Shown: positions 7,391-15,552, counted from the stretch's first letter. The stretch is 64,000 bases of DNA from Limnospira sp050045915 (GCA_050045915.1 JBNGCR010000008.1:4199-68198), one strand, 5' to 3'. Notes: generated by a model not told the origin, from the letters alone. Numbers and translations are program-made.

Positions 7391-8962
7391 TTAATCCTTG
7401 GAAGTGCTCAAACGGTGAATACTGATGGCGATCGCACCCCCAACCAACAATAAAACCGCCAGCCAATCCCCCCAACGGACATAAAGCGTTCGGGTGCGGC
7501 GGCGGTACACGGTTTCGTCGTGGAGTTCGTAGGTATCCATGCCGGAAATCCACAGCGTCCGGCCGTGGGGATCGACGACGCCGGAATAGCCGGTATTGGT
7601 GGCCCGCAGCGTCCAGCGATCGCTTTCGATCGCCCGCATCACATCCTGGGCGTGGTGTTGGGCTAACATCATGGCTGAATAGTGGGAATCGTTGGAAGCC
7701 GTCAGGATGAATTCTCCCCCCGCGGCAGCTTGGTGGCGGAAATGTTCCGGAAACGTCGAATCGTAGCAAATGCCCGCGATCGCTGTCCCGAACCCCGTTT
7801 CAAACACCTGGAATTTCTCCCCCGCCACCAACCGCGCATCCAGCGGCGACAGGCGATTAATCAACCGCCCGAGGATATTTTCAAAAGGGATAAACTCCCC
7901 CAAAGGCACCAAATTCGCCTTGTCGTAGCGGCCGATAATTTCCCCGTTTCCATCGATGGCAAATAAACTGTTGGTGAATCCGTCGGCGGCGTCTCCGAAT
8001 CCCCCTACCCAAGCCGGGACTCCCCGCTGCAAAATCGCCTGGTCAAATGCCAGGTTATTGCGGCTCGATTGCGTCCACATGAACGGTAACGCCGTTTCCG
8101 GGGTCAGCACCGCATCCACCCCGCGATCACTCAATTCCAAATAACCCCGCGTGTAACCGTCCAGTGCCCGCCGCCACCCCTCCGGGTTCAGCTTGATGGC
8201 GTTGGGGACGTTGCCCTGGATGATGCCGACCCGAAGCCCGAATTGGGGGTCGTCCGCCAGGGGGCGCAAATACAGGCCAAACCCGACCAAATGGGCGATC
8301 GCAAATATCAATAACGGCATCCAATACAACCGCCGCCGCTTCCGGTTCGCCAGCCCAATTTCCGCGATCGCGCCATTGACGGCCACGATAACCGCCACCA
8401 CCGCACTCGGCCCCGAGAGTTGACTCAAATGCAAGACGGGCAAATTCCCGAAACTCTGGGTCAGGGCCAGGGACGACCACCACAGGGGGCCGGAACTCCA
8501 AATCGCCTCCAGACCGCACCAGAGGGCCGTTCCGACCAGCACCCGCACCCAACCTGGCGGGGGGGCGAGTTTCCGCAGCAGCCACCCCCAGGCGACGGTT
8601 AACGCCGTCCCCCACAGGGTGATGAAGGTCCAGCAGAAAATCGCGATCGCCAAACTCGCCAGCCAGGGCACCCCCATCCAAGTCATCGGGTGAATTCCGG
8701 TGATCCAAAATAGGGAAAATCCGTAGTAGCCGAGCCCCCAAGCCGCCGTCACCCAACCGGGGGAACGCCGCCGCACAACCGAAACCCACAAGGGCACCAA
8801 GGCCACCCAGGCCAGCGGCCACCATCCCAAAGGTTCCGTCGCCAACCCCATCAATAAGCCGCTTCCGAGGGCGATCGCGATTTCTTTGAGTCCGGGTGGC
8901 TTCAGTTGGGGGGGAGAAACGGCGGGAGGGCGATCGACGGGTTTAGGTAACTTTTGTTTCAT
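7391..8962 (-). CDS. lnt: Apolipoprotein N-acyltransferase
   Basis: A 523-residue Lnt. Six or more hydrophobic segments fill residues about 25-235, beginning AIALGSGLLMGLATEPLGWWPLAWVALVPLW. A nitrilase-like periplasmic domain follows. The catalytic triad is visible: Glu in VLTPETALPF, Lys in GRYDKANLVPLGEFIPF and Cys in AIAGICYDSTFP. A final membrane helix is present near the C-terminus (WGDWLAVLLLVGGAIAI). It adds the third acyl chain to the N-terminal cysteine of lipoproteins. The start ATG is the first in frame. No co-directional partner is close; a 440-bp intergenic region lies upstream. Confidence 0.95.
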   Translation of the reverse strand: MKQKLPKPVDRPPAVSPPQLKPPGLKEIAIALGSGLLMGLATEPLGWWPLAWVALVPLWVSVVRRRSPGWVTAAWGLGYYGFSLFWITGIHPMTWMGVPWLASLAIAIFCWTFITLWGTALTVAWGWLLRKLAPPPGWVRVLVGTALWCGLEAIWSSGPLWWSSLALTQSFGNLPVLHLSQLSGPSAVVAVIVAVNGAIAEIGLANRKRRRLYWMPLLIFAIAHLVGFGLYLRPLADDPQFGLRVGIIQGNVPNAIKLNPEGWRRALDGYTRGYLELSDRGVDAVLTPETALPFMWTQSSRNNLAFDQAILQRGVPAWVGGFGDAADGFTNSLFAIDGNGEIIGRYDKANLVPLGEFIPFENILGRLINRLSPLDARLVAGEKFQVFETGFGTAIAGICYDSTFPEHFRHQAAAGGEFILTASNDSHYSAMMLAQHHAQDVMRAIESDRWTLRATNTGYSGVVDPHGRTLWISGMDTYELHDETVYRRRTRTLYVRWGDWLAVLLLVGGAIAISIHRLSTSKD

Positions 8963-9405
8963 GATCGATTTTCAAATCAAGTCGTGGACTGACACAGCTA
9001 AAATGAGGCCATAGAAAATTGATGAAATCCTTATTCCTTCAAGTCTACGCCAACAATCTATAGCAGTGTGAAATGATGAGTGAAAAATCGATCCGCTTGA
9101 AGCCCCTAGGATTGGGGGTTTCGGGGCTAGATAATTTAAAAATGGTTTCCGGTTGCGATAGAACACTAATATAGAAAATAATCATCTTCGAGTCGGGTAT
9201 AAATTGAATTGACGCGATCGAGACAGTGTTCGCCCCCCAACCGTGACGCGGGGGTTCGTCTGCAGGTCATCCCCCACGCCAGCATCATCTAAGGGTTGGA
9301 GTTATAAAACTTCGGGGATGTTCCAACATGAATCCACCCCCACACCGATCGCGCCCCGTCAACATCTGGCTCTGACTTCCCTGGAGATTTTCGGCGATTT
9401 TTAAT
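8963..9405. other. Intergenic region without recognised gene
   Basis: About 440 bp between lnt and the EamA transporter gene. Short reading frames here have no recognisable product. One G+C-rich inverted repeat is present (AGCCCC near 9101 with GGGGCT near 9123). The rest probably holds the lnt promoter and the 3' end of the transporter transcript, but no convincing promoter was found. Confidence 0.4.
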
Positions 9406-10329
9406 TCAACAATTCCGTTTTTTGGAGCCATCATTTTCGGGTTCGGATGCCAGCATAAAATTGAGTCCCAAAACGATCGCGATCGCACTCGCAACCATCG
9501 CCGGCGTCATCGCTTCTCGGAAAAAAATGAACGCCAGAATTGCAACGAAAATGGGGACGAAACTATCCACAAAACTCGCCGTCCGGGTGGGGCCGATCTG
9601 GGCGACGCTGCGGCTGTATTGAAGGTAGCCGATACCGGACGCGCCGATTCCCATATAAAAAACAGATAGGGTTGACTGCCAAGACATATTTTTGATTTGG
9701 GCGATCGCATCCTCTCTAAATGTCAAAAATGACAAGACAATCATCCCGAATAAAACGGCGTAATACGTCAACGTCAGCCCCGAATATTTTGCCGACAAGA
9801 CTTTCACCAATAGGGAATAAACCATCCAACACAAAACCGCCAGCAGCATCAACCCATCGCCCCGGTTGAACTGCCAATTTGACGGGTTTTGTAAGTGACC
9901 CCTTGTCAACAAGGTCATCACCCCAAACACAGCCAAAATCCCGCCCGCATAATTTTTCGCCGTCAGTTTTTCCCGCAATGCGATCGCGGCGACGAATGCC
10001 GTGATCGCCGGATTGGTTGCCTTGATAATCGCCGTGTTGCCGACGGTGGTATATTGGAGACTGGCAAAGAAAAAATAGTGATAGCCGACAATTCCAAAAA
10101 TACCCAACAGCAACATTAAAAATAAATCCGATCGCGCCACCCGCAACGGCGACGGTTTGGAGGCGATCGCCAACCCGCTAAGGAATCCCAACGCGATCGC
10201 AAACCGCAGCCAAGATGTCACCAGCGGACTCAGATCGGCGGTGGCGAACTTGCCGGCAATAAATGCACCCGCCAGCAGCAAACTGGCGATCGACGGCAGA
10301 AACGCCGTTTTCAGAGTTTCCGTTTTCAT
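9406..10329 (-). CDS. EamA/DMT-family transporter
   Basis: A 307-residue membrane protein with about ten hydrophobic helices in two tandem EamA repeats. The first repeat runs from SIASLLLAGAFIAGKFATADLSPLVTSWLRF to NTAIIKATNPAITAFVAAIALREKL. The second includes SGIGYLQYSRSVAQIGPTRTASFVDSFVPIFVAILAFIFFREAM, with the Pro-containing family motif. Drug/metabolite transporters of this type export amino acids or other small metabolites; the substrate cannot be read from sequence. The reading frame extends six codons upstream to a GTG, but ATG at 10329 is preferred. It lies 62 bp downstream of a PII-paralogue gene on the same strand, so the two are probably co-transcribed. Confidence 0.88.
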   Translation of the reverse strand: MKTETLKTAFLPSIASLLLAGAFIAGKFATADLSPLVTSWLRFAIALGFLSGLAIASKPSPLRVARSDLFLMLLLGIFGIVGYHYFFFASLQYTTVGNTAIIKATNPAITAFVAAIALREKLTAKNYAGGILAVFGVMTLLTRGHLQNPSNWQFNRGDGLMLLAVLCWMVYSLLVKVLSAKYSGLTLTYYAVLFGMIVLSFLTFREDAIAQIKNMSWQSTLSVFYMGIGASGIGYLQYSRSVAQIGPTRTASFVDSFVPIFVAILAFIFFREAMTPAMVASAIAIVLGLNFMLASEPENDGSKKRNC

Positions 10330-10391
10330 GAATTGATTTAAAATCACCCCTTGATTGTTGGATGGGGGAAAAATATCTCCCCCATTGCTTT

Positions 10392-10730
10392 TTACAACGC
10401 TTCTTGATTGACTTCTCCTGTCCGAATTCTCAGGACTTGATCGCTGGGACTGACAAAAATTTTACCATCCCCGATCGCACCCGTTTGAGCCGCCAAGATG
10501 AGATGTTCGACCATTTCGGAACAGATCTCGTCTTCCACCAGAATTTCTAATTTCAATCGCGGTTGAAATTCGATCGCGTATTTCACCCCTCGATACAACT
10601 CGACGCGATCCTTTTGCCTTCCGTAGCTGTGAATTTCGGATACCGTCATCCCGATGGCTCCGACTGCGATCAGCGATTCCATCACTTCGTCGAATTTAGA
10701 GGGCCGGATCGTGGCTTCAATTTTTTTCAT
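10392..10730 (-). CDS. PII-family signalling protein paralogue (no Ser49)
   Basis: A 112-residue GlnB/GlnK-fold protein, the exact family length. MKKIEATIRPSKFDEV opens it; the T-loop is YGRQKDRVELYRGVKYAIEF; the B-loop is TGAIGDGKIFV; the C-terminal RIRTGE closes it. In cyanobacterial GlnB, residue 49 is the phosphorylated serine in RGSEY. Here residues 47-51 read RGVKY: Ser49 is Val and Glu50 is Lys, while Tyr51 remains. This is therefore a paralogue and not the main nitrogen-status GlnB. PII paralogues are often encoded next to the transporter they gate; here the partner would be the EamA protein. A TetR gene diverges upstream and an inverted repeat lies 20 bp before the start codon. Confidence 0.9.
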   Translation of the reverse strand: MKKIEATIRPSKFDEVMESLIAVGAIGMTVSEIHSYGRQKDRVELYRGVKYAIEFQPRLKLEILVEDEICSEMVEHLILAAQTGAIGDGKIFVSPSDQVLRIRTGEVNQEAL

Positions 10731-10749
10731 CGGAAGATTTCCTCAATTT

Positions 10750-10769
10750 TCTGTATCTAGAATTACAGA
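10750..10769. promoter_or_regulatory. Candidate TetR operator (TCTGTA-N8-TACAGA)
   Basis: A 20-bp interrupted palindrome with perfect 6-bp arms, in the 156-bp divergent spacer between the PII paralogue (starting at 10730) and the TetR gene (starting at 10887). TetR proteins usually bind 15-20 bp palindromes in their own divergent promoter region, so position and size fit. There is no experimental support. Confidence 0.5.
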
Positions 10770-10886
10770 TTTTGGCGACAAACTGCGAATTGAAGCCCGA
10801 TGGCACCCCCGGGGAAATAAACAACCAATTATTCCAGAAATGTTATCCTAAAATCCTAGAGGCGGAGGATAGATTGAAGTAAATTC

Positions 10887-11459
10887 ATGGCAAGACACAA
10901 AGAATTCGATCGGGAAGTGGTTCTGTCCAAGGCGATGGATACGTTCTGGCACCAGGGTTATGAAGCCACGTCCATTCAGGATCTCGTCAAAAATATGGGG
11001 ATCAACCGGGGCAGTCTCTACGATACATTCGGGGACAAGCGCTCCCTGTTTTTGGAAGCGATCGCCCACTACGACGAAACGGTGGCGAAGGCCGCGATCG
11101 CCAGCCTGGAAGCCCCCAACGCCTCCAAACCGGCGATCGTCGCCCTCTTCGAGAGGGTAGCCGACGGCGTTCAAGATCGGCGGGGTTGCCTGATCACCAA
11201 CACCGTCGTCGAACTGTGTCCCCACGACCCGGATACCGCTCGACGCATTTCCGGCAACCTGAAGCGGCTCGAACGGGCGTTCTATGTGGCTTTGAAGCGC
11301 GCCCAGGAAAAGGGGGAAGTGGGCGGCGATCGCGATATCAGCGCCCTTGCCAGCTTTCTGCTGTGCTCCCTACAGGGTTTGCAGGTCACTTCCAAAATCC
11401 ACCCCGATCCCGAATACCTGCGGAGCATCGTCCGGGTCGCGGTGTCCGCCCTCGACTAA
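10887..11459 (+). CDS. TetR/AcrR-family transcriptional regulator
   Basis: A 190-residue TetR protein. The N-terminal helix-turn-helix occupies residues about 10-57: FDREVVLSKAMDTFWHQGYEATSIQDLVKNMGINRGSLYDTFGDKRSLFLEAI is a textbook TetR DNA-binding domain. The C-terminal ligand and dimer domain includes RRGCLITNTVVELCPHDPDTARRI and ends in a helix at SLQGLQVTSKIHPDPEYLRSIVRVAV. It is divergent from the PII paralogue/EamA pair, which is the typical arrangement for a local repressor controlling its neighbour and itself. The ligand is unknown. The ATG at 10887 is the natural start. Confidence 0.9.
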   Translation: MARHKEFDREVVLSKAMDTFWHQGYEATSIQDLVKNMGINRGSLYDTFGDKRSLFLEAIAHYDETVAKAAIASLEAPNASKPAIVALFERVADGVQDRRGCLITNTVVELCPHDPDTARRISGNLKRLERAFYVALKRAQEKGEVGGDRDISALASFLLCSLQGLQVTSKIHPDPEYLRSIVRVAVSALD

Positions 11460-11572
11460 TACTTAACCGTTCATTCTGATATGAGTCGATTCTGAGTTCC
11501 AACTGCCCCGAGTTTGGGAACCGTTCCGGCCTATTTCTAGAACGTAAATTCAAAAAATAACGGCATAATTAC

Positions 11573-11600
11573 TTACGATTTTGTCGAAGTGGACTATACT
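11573..11600 (+). promoter_or_regulatory. Candidate promoter upstream of thioredoxin
   Basis: TTACGA at 11573-11578 and TATACT at 11595-11600 are spaced by 16 bp, upstream of the thioredoxin gene with a leader of about 90 nt. The match is moderate. A strong ribosome binding site, GGAGG, precedes the thioredoxin ATG. Confidence 0.35.
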
Positions 11601-11699
11601 GTACAACCGAGCCGGAATCAGTGTTAGCGGCTTCGAGTTGCCTGCACGTCTGTTGTTTGACTCATCTATCTAGTAACATCTACACGGAGGAATTCAGCC

Positions 11700-12062
11700 A
11701 TGTTTGATACCCCGAATGTCATCACTTTGACCCAGGATAATTTTGAAGCTGAAGTCCTCAACAGTCCCGTTCCCGTGGTCGTGGACTTTTGGGCCCCCTG
11801 GTGCGGCCCTTGCCCGGTCATGAACCGGGTGGTCGCCGAACTCGCCGCCGAATTTGACGGTCTGGTGCGGGTCGGCAAAGTGAATATCGATGAATGGGAA
11901 AATTTAGCCCGTCAATATCACATCGAAGCGATTCCGACCCTGCTGATATTCGACCGGGGGGAAGTCCGCGATCGCATTTCTGGCTTGATGCACAAACCCG
12001 CCTTATTCGATCGCATTAATACGTCAATCGAACCCGTTTCGATTTCCGACAAAGCCGCTTAA
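11700..12062 (+). CDS. Thioredoxin-family protein
   Basis: A 120-residue thioredoxin-fold protein. The active site is WAPWCGPCPVM with cysteines 35 and 38, and the cis-proline is in EAIPTLLIF. It is slightly longer than classical thioredoxin (about 107) because of a short C-terminal tail. It reduces disulfides in the cytosol, presumably with electrons from a thioredoxin reductase. Gly-Pro between the cysteines is the classical m/x-type signature; the specific isoform is not assigned. The ATG follows CACGGAGGAATTC, a strong ribosome binding site. A truncated glutathione S-transferase gene follows after 50 bp, so the pair was probably a redox operon before disruption. Confidence 0.93.
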   Translation: MFDTPNVITLTQDNFEAEVLNSPVPVVVDFWAPWCGPCPVMNRVVAELAAEFDGLVRVGKVNIDEWENLARQYHIEAIPTLLIFDRGEVRDRISGLMHKPALFDRINTSIEPVSISDKAA

Positions 12063-12071
12063 ATTTGAACT

Positions 12072-12091
12072 GGGGGCAAAATTTTGCCCCC
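12072..12091. promoter_or_regulatory. Perfect 20-bp palindrome between thioredoxin and gst
   Basis: GGGGGCAAAA is followed immediately by its complement TTTTGCCCCC. As RNA it could fold only with a small loop, but it would still act as a strong hairpin between the two genes. It may be a weak terminator or a protein site; no T-run follows. Confidence 0.5.
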
Positions 12092-12112
12092 GAACAAATA
12101 GGAGAATTGCCA

Positions 12113-12217
12113 ATGATCGACCTCTACACCTTCACCACACCCAACGGACGCAAACCCGCCATCCTGTTGGAGGAAGTGGAGATTACGAACCCGCTTGGGA
12201 ATCAATTCCCAAGCTAA
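12113..12217 (+). pseudogene. Glutathione S-transferase, truncated after about 23 codons
   Basis: ATG at 12113, preceded by AGGAG, opens a frame whose first 23 residues (MIDLYTFTTPNGRKPAILLE...) match the start of the thioredoxin-fold domain of cyanobacterial glutathione S-transferase-like proteins: the beta strand, the TPNGRK turn and the first helix. At about 12182 the match stops. The next codons (ITNPLGNQFPS) come from the flanking hairpin repeat array, and a TAA at 12215 ends the frame after 34 codons. The remaining roughly 180 codons of a GST are not found before miaE. Either repeat insertion destroyed the gene or the nearby assembly gap hides a misjoin. Confidence 0.7.
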
Positions 12218-12798
12218 TAGCAGAAATCTTCTGAAGAGGATTGAAGATAAACTAACGTTTATTTAGTCATCTTGAGATGACTTTCGCTNNNNNNNNNNNN
12301 NNNNNNNNNNNNNNNNNNNNNNNNNNNNNNNNNNNNNNNNNNNNNNNNNNNNNNNNNNNNNNNNNNNNNNNNNNNNNNNNNNNNNNNNTTGAAAAATCAA
12401 CCCGCTTGGGAATCAATTCCCAAGCTAATAGCAGAAATCCTCTCAAGAGGATTGAAGATAAACTAACGTTTATTTAGTCATCTTGAGATGACTTTCGCTA
12501 TGAGCCTTGAAATTGATTTCAAGGCTTTCGGTGGGGACGACCGGTTTGGTCAATCGACCCGTTCAGGAAATCGATCGGATTGAAAAATCAACCCGCTTGG
12601 GAATCAATTCCCAAGCTAATAGCAGAAATCCTCTCAAGAGGATTGAAGATAAACTAACGTTTATTTAGTCATCTTGAGATGACTTTCGCTATGAGCCTTG
12701 AAATTGATTTCAAGGCTTTCGGTGGGGACGACAGACCCGCTTGGGAATCAATTCCCAAGCTCACAGCAGAAATCCTCTCAAGAGGATTGAGGACTGAT
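12190..12798. repeat. Tandem array of multi-hairpin palindromic units (191-bp period)
   Basis: At least four copies begin with CCCGCTTGGG, at 12190, 12401, 12592 and 12736. Copies two and three are exactly 191 bp apart; the third is shortened by loss of a 47-bp linker and the fourth is a half unit. Each full unit holds a series of stems with 2-nt loops. Arms are GCTTGGGAAT/ATTCCCAAGC, AATCCTCT/AGAGGATT, ATAAAC/GTTTAT (4-nt loop), GTCATCT/AGATGAC and GCCTTGAAAT/ATTTCAAGGC. The left half is an inverted relative of the right half, so the unit is itself one long imperfect palindrome, like a bacterial interspersed mosaic element. An N gap interrupts copy one, so true copy number is unknown. Confidence 0.9.
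12289..12388. other. Assembly gap (100 N)
   Basis: Exactly 100 undetermined bases, a conventional placeholder for a gap of unknown size. It falls inside the tandem hairpin array, which is the likely cause of the break. The distance and order across it should not be trusted. Confidence 1.
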
Positions 12799-12904
12799 AC
12801 ATCCTGATAATATAGCACACCAGGTCGGGATCTGCTATGATTGTGATTGACAAGCTGGCGATGCGTAAACATCGACCCTCCGAGATGATTAAATTGGAAT
12901 TCCG

Positions 12905-13513
12905 ATGACATCCTCCGTTCCCACCTCCCTCCCGAAAATAAAATACTTGAAACAGCCGAGCTCCCCGGCTTGGATCGAACAAGCGATCGCGAACCTCGAC
13001 ACGATTTTATTGGACCATTCTCACTGCGAACGCAAAGCCGCCGGGGTGGCGTTAAATTTGATGTTTCGCTACCCTTCGAGTACCAAATTGGTGCGGATGC
13101 TGACGGCGATCGCGCAGGAAGAACTCGAACATTTTGAATTGGTAAATCAGTGGTTGGAACGGCGGGGGATTGCCATGCGATCGCTCCCTGCACCCCCCTA
13201 CGGCGCGGAGTTGAACCGCCACATCCGTCGCGACGAACCAAAACGGATGTTGGATTTGCTGTTGGTTTCGGGACTAATTGAAGCTCGCAGCCACGAGCGT
13301 TTGGGGTTGCTCTCCCAACACTGTCCGGAACCGGAACTGGCGAACTTTTATCGCGGTTTGATGGCATCCGAGGCGCGGCACTACGGCATTTATTGGGTGT
13401 TGGCGACGACCTATTTTGATGTGGATATCGTCACCCAACGGCTGGAGGAATTGGCGACCGTCGAAAGCGACATTCTCTCCACCCTCCATCCTCAACCCAG
13501 AATCCACAGTTGA
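12905..13513 (+). CDS. miaE: tRNA-(ms2io6A) hydroxylase (MiaE)
   Basis: A 202-residue non-haem diiron protein of the ferritin-like MiaE family. The iron ligand motifs are visible in order: HCERKAAGVAL, AQEELEHFELV, LIEARSHERLGLL and ASEARHYGIYW. MiaE hydroxylates the isopentenyl side chain of 2-methylthio-N6-isopentenyladenosine at position 37 of tRNAs using oxygen. The substrate-making genes (miaA, miaB) are elsewhere. The start ATG follows GGAATTCCG, with no better upstream start in the post-array sequence. Its TGA is immediately followed by heptamer repeats that fill the whole spacer to the next gene. Confidence 0.92.
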   Translation: MTSSVPTSLPKIKYLKQPSSPAWIEQAIANLDTILLDHSHCERKAAGVALNLMFRYPSSTKLVRMLTAIAQEELEHFELVNQWLERRGIAMRSLPAPPYGAELNRHIRRDEPKRMLDLLLVSGLIEARSHERLGLLSQHCPEPELANFYRGLMASEARHYGIYWVLATTYFDVDIVTQRLEELATVESDILSTLHPQPRIHS

Positions 13514-13548
13514 ACAATTAATAATTAATAATTAACAATTAACAATTG
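13514..13548. repeat. Heptanucleotide tandem repeat filling a 37-bp spacer
   Basis: Five 7-bp units (ACAATTA, ATAATTA twice, ACAATTA, ACAATTG) occupy nearly the entire space between the miaE stop and the GNAT start codon at 13551. The downstream gene therefore has no visible Shine-Dalgarno sequence. Confidence 0.92.
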
Positions 13549-13550
13549 AT

Positions 13551-14039
13551 ATGGAAAAACGATATCGAGATTTTGTCATTCGTTCCTGGGAAGCCGGCGA
13601 TCGCGATGCCGTCATCCAGTTGATCGCCTCCGTTTTGGCGGAATACGGTTTGGGGTGCGAACCGGAGGGGGCCGATATTGATATCTTTAAAGTGGAGGAA
13701 TATTATCACGATCGCGACGGTGAATTTTGGGTTGTGGAACGCGATCGCGCCATCGTCGGGACGGCGGCTTACTATCCCGTCAAACGGGGAAAAAATGCCG
13801 TTGAAATTCGGAAAATGTATTTAGTTCCGGAGGTTCGCGGGTTGGGTTTGGGTAAATTTTTGTTAGCCGAATTGGAAGCAGCCATTCAGAATCGGGGATT
13901 TTCTGAAATTTGGATCGAAACCGCCAGCGTTTTGAAGGAGGCGGTGCAACTTTACGAACGCCGGGGATATGAAGCGGCGACGGGGGTGGAAACTTTGCGG
14001 TGCGATCGCGTCTATAAAAAAGAACTGGTTTCTCTGTAG
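13551..14039 (+). CDS. GNAT-family N-acetyltransferase
   Basis: A 162-residue GNAT-fold protein. VIRSWEAGDRDAVIQLIASVLAEYGL opens the fold. The acetyl-CoA pyrophosphate-binding motif A is YLVPEVRGLGLGKFLLAELE (R-G-x-G-x-G pattern), and motif B is AVQLYERRGYEAATGV. It transfers an acyl group from acyl-CoA to an amine; the substrate is unknown. The start codon lies 37 bp after miaE, the spacer being heptamer repeat. The same strand and short spacing suggest co-transcription with miaE and possibly with the downstream serine hydrolase. Confidence 0.88.
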   Translation: MEKRYRDFVIRSWEAGDRDAVIQLIASVLAEYGLGCEPEGADIDIFKVEEYYHDRDGEFWVVERDRAIVGTAAYYPVKRGKNAVEIRKMYLVPEVRGLGLGKFLLAELEAAIQNRGFSEIWIETASVLKEAVQLYERRGYEAATGVETLRCDRVYKKELVSL

Positions 14040-14085
14040 ATGTTATATTAAAAAAAATGACCGATCCAGCCATTCATTTAAAAAC

Positions 14086-15366
14086 GTGACCCCCCGACAG
14101 CCGCCACCCCCCGATCCGGAAGATCCAAAAATTGCCGAACTCGAAGCCAAGTTGAAACACGCCTATCGGAAAATTCGCAAACTGCGGCGAGAAGTGGCGG
14201 AATTGAAAGGAGAGGCGATCGCACCCCAAACGACGCGCAGAAACCAGCGATCGCACCTGCGGAATTCCGAGTTGTCCTGGTTGGGAACCTTCCTATTTTT
14301 GATTGTGTTGATGGCGGGGGGATTTTGGGTGGCATTTCGATTCGTAAAACCTTATATTTTATCCTCACAGCCGACCGTTAAAACGCCGGTGATTTCCCCC
14401 AAGCCGACGGTTTCGCCTCCCCCCCAACCCACCGCCACGTCCGAACTCACCTACAACGTCAAAACTCCGCCACAACTCACCTACAGCAAAGAACTCCAGG
14501 CGATCGCGGATGAACTCGTCAACCTCGCCATTTCCCAAAAACTCCCCACCGATAAATTATCGATTTATTTGATTAATATCAACCGGCAATCCTTCGCGGA
14601 GTATCGGAGTCAAATTCCCAGATTTCCGGCCAGCGTGACCAAACTTTTTTGGATGGTTGCCGTTTACGCGCAAGTGGAAGTGAACCTGCTGCCGGCGAAC
14701 ACTATCGATTATGATGATACCTGCAAAACCGATTTATGTCAACTCGTCAAACACTCCGATAACGAAGCCGCCAGCCACATTCTCGATCGCCTGACTCGAA
14801 CCACCTCGACTCCCCAAAACGAAAATTTTGAAGATTGGTTGGAACGGCGATATTTCATCAACCGCTTTTTTCGTTCCGCCGGATATCACAATATCGATGT
14901 CAGCCAGAAAAACTTCCCGATTGCAGACCTGAAAATGGAAGAACCGGAACGCTGGGATTTGAAAATGCGGGGAAATCCCGAACAACCCATCCGCAATCAA
15001 ATCAGTGCGGAACAGGCGGGACGGCTGATGTACGAAATTGCCACCCAACGAGCGGTTTCGGAAACCGCCAGCGAGGGGATGTTAGACTTGTTAGGACGCA
15101 ACCTCAATCCGCAAGTCTGGCGGCGGGAGGAGAACAACCCGATCGCGGGTTTTTTCGGGGAAGGATTGGTCGATTTCGGGGTTATTTTTGCCTCGAAAGT
15201 CGGCTGGACATCCGAATCGAGACAGGAAGTCGCCTATGTGCGATCGCCGGACGGTGAAATCGCCTATATCCTCGTCGTTTTTGGCGACAGTCCCGCCTAC
15301 AGCAACAACTGGACGATTTTTCCCAGAATATCCCGTTTCGTTTTTGATCGCGTTAAGGTTCGATAG
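14086..15366 (+). CDS. Membrane-anchored serine hydrolase of the beta-lactamase/PBP-like fold
   Basis: A 426-residue protein if it begins at GTG 14086. The frame is open further upstream inside the GNAT gene, but no ATG lies between the two genes in this frame, so the start is uncertain. Residues 15-45 are a charged helix, about 65-85 a single transmembrane segment (WLGTFLFLIVLMAGGFWVAF) and 95-120 a Pro/Thr linker. The catalytic-like domain follows: PASVTKLFW gives Ser183-x-x-Lys186, VKHSDNEAAS gives the SDN motif, and ASKVGWTSE fits the K-T/S-G position with Val in the middle. These are the three motifs of serine beta-lactamase/PBP-type enzymes, so a periplasmic peptidase or transpeptidase-like role is likely. 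Antibiotic hydrolysis is not implied. Confidence 0.75.
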   Translation: MTPRQPPPPDPEDPKIAELEAKLKHAYRKIRKLRREVAELKGEAIAPQTTRRNQRSHLRNSELSWLGTFLFLIVLMAGGFWVAFRFVKPYILSSQPTVKTPVISPKPTVSPPPQPTATSELTYNVKTPPQLTYSKELQAIADELVNLAISQKLPTDKLSIYLININRQSFAEYRSQIPRFPASVTKLFWMVAVYAQVEVNLLPANTIDYDDTCKTDLCQLVKHSDNEAASHILDRLTRTTSTPQNENFEDWLERRYFINRFFRSAGYHNIDVSQKNFPIADLKMEEPERWDLKMRGNPEQPIRNQISAEQAGRLMYEIATQRAVSETASEGMLDLLGRNLNPQVWRREENNPIAGFFGEGLVDFGVIFASKVGWTSESRQEVAYVRSPDGEIAYILVVFGDSPAYSNNWTIFPRISRFVFDRVKVR

Positions 15367-15502
15367 AGGAGAAGAATCCACCATTATCTCCCTGGGAAAA
15401 GGGGACTTTGATATTCAAACCGTACATTATCCTATCGAGAAATGTTCTAAAATTCAATTATAGCAACTGCCAAGGTGTTTGGGACACAATTAATTCAACC
15501 GA

Positions 15503-15552
15503 GTCCACGCTTAGTGGACTTTTGCTATAAGCCTTGAAATGAATTTCAAGGC
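15503..15552. repeat. Single paired-hairpin repeat unit
   Basis: The first stem is GTCCAC/GTGGAC with a 5-nt loop (15503-15519). The linker contains GCTAT. The second stem is GCCTTGAAAT/ATTTCAAGGC with a GA loop (15531-15552). The second stem is identical to a stem in the 12.2-12.8 kb array except for the loop. It sits in the 230-bp gap between the serine hydrolase and the permease gene. Confidence 0.85.

Noticed and set aside
12215..12250. CRISPR-like repeat end (GGATTGAAG after a short palindrome)
   Set aside because: The period is 191 bp with conserved spacers, not 60-80 bp with unique spacers, and there are no cas genes. It is part of the multi-hairpin array.
14086..15366. Antibiotic-resistance beta-lactamase
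   Set aside because: The SxxK and SDN motifs are shared by PBP-like peptidases; the membrane anchor, linker and Val in the KTG position argue against calling a true beta-lactamase.
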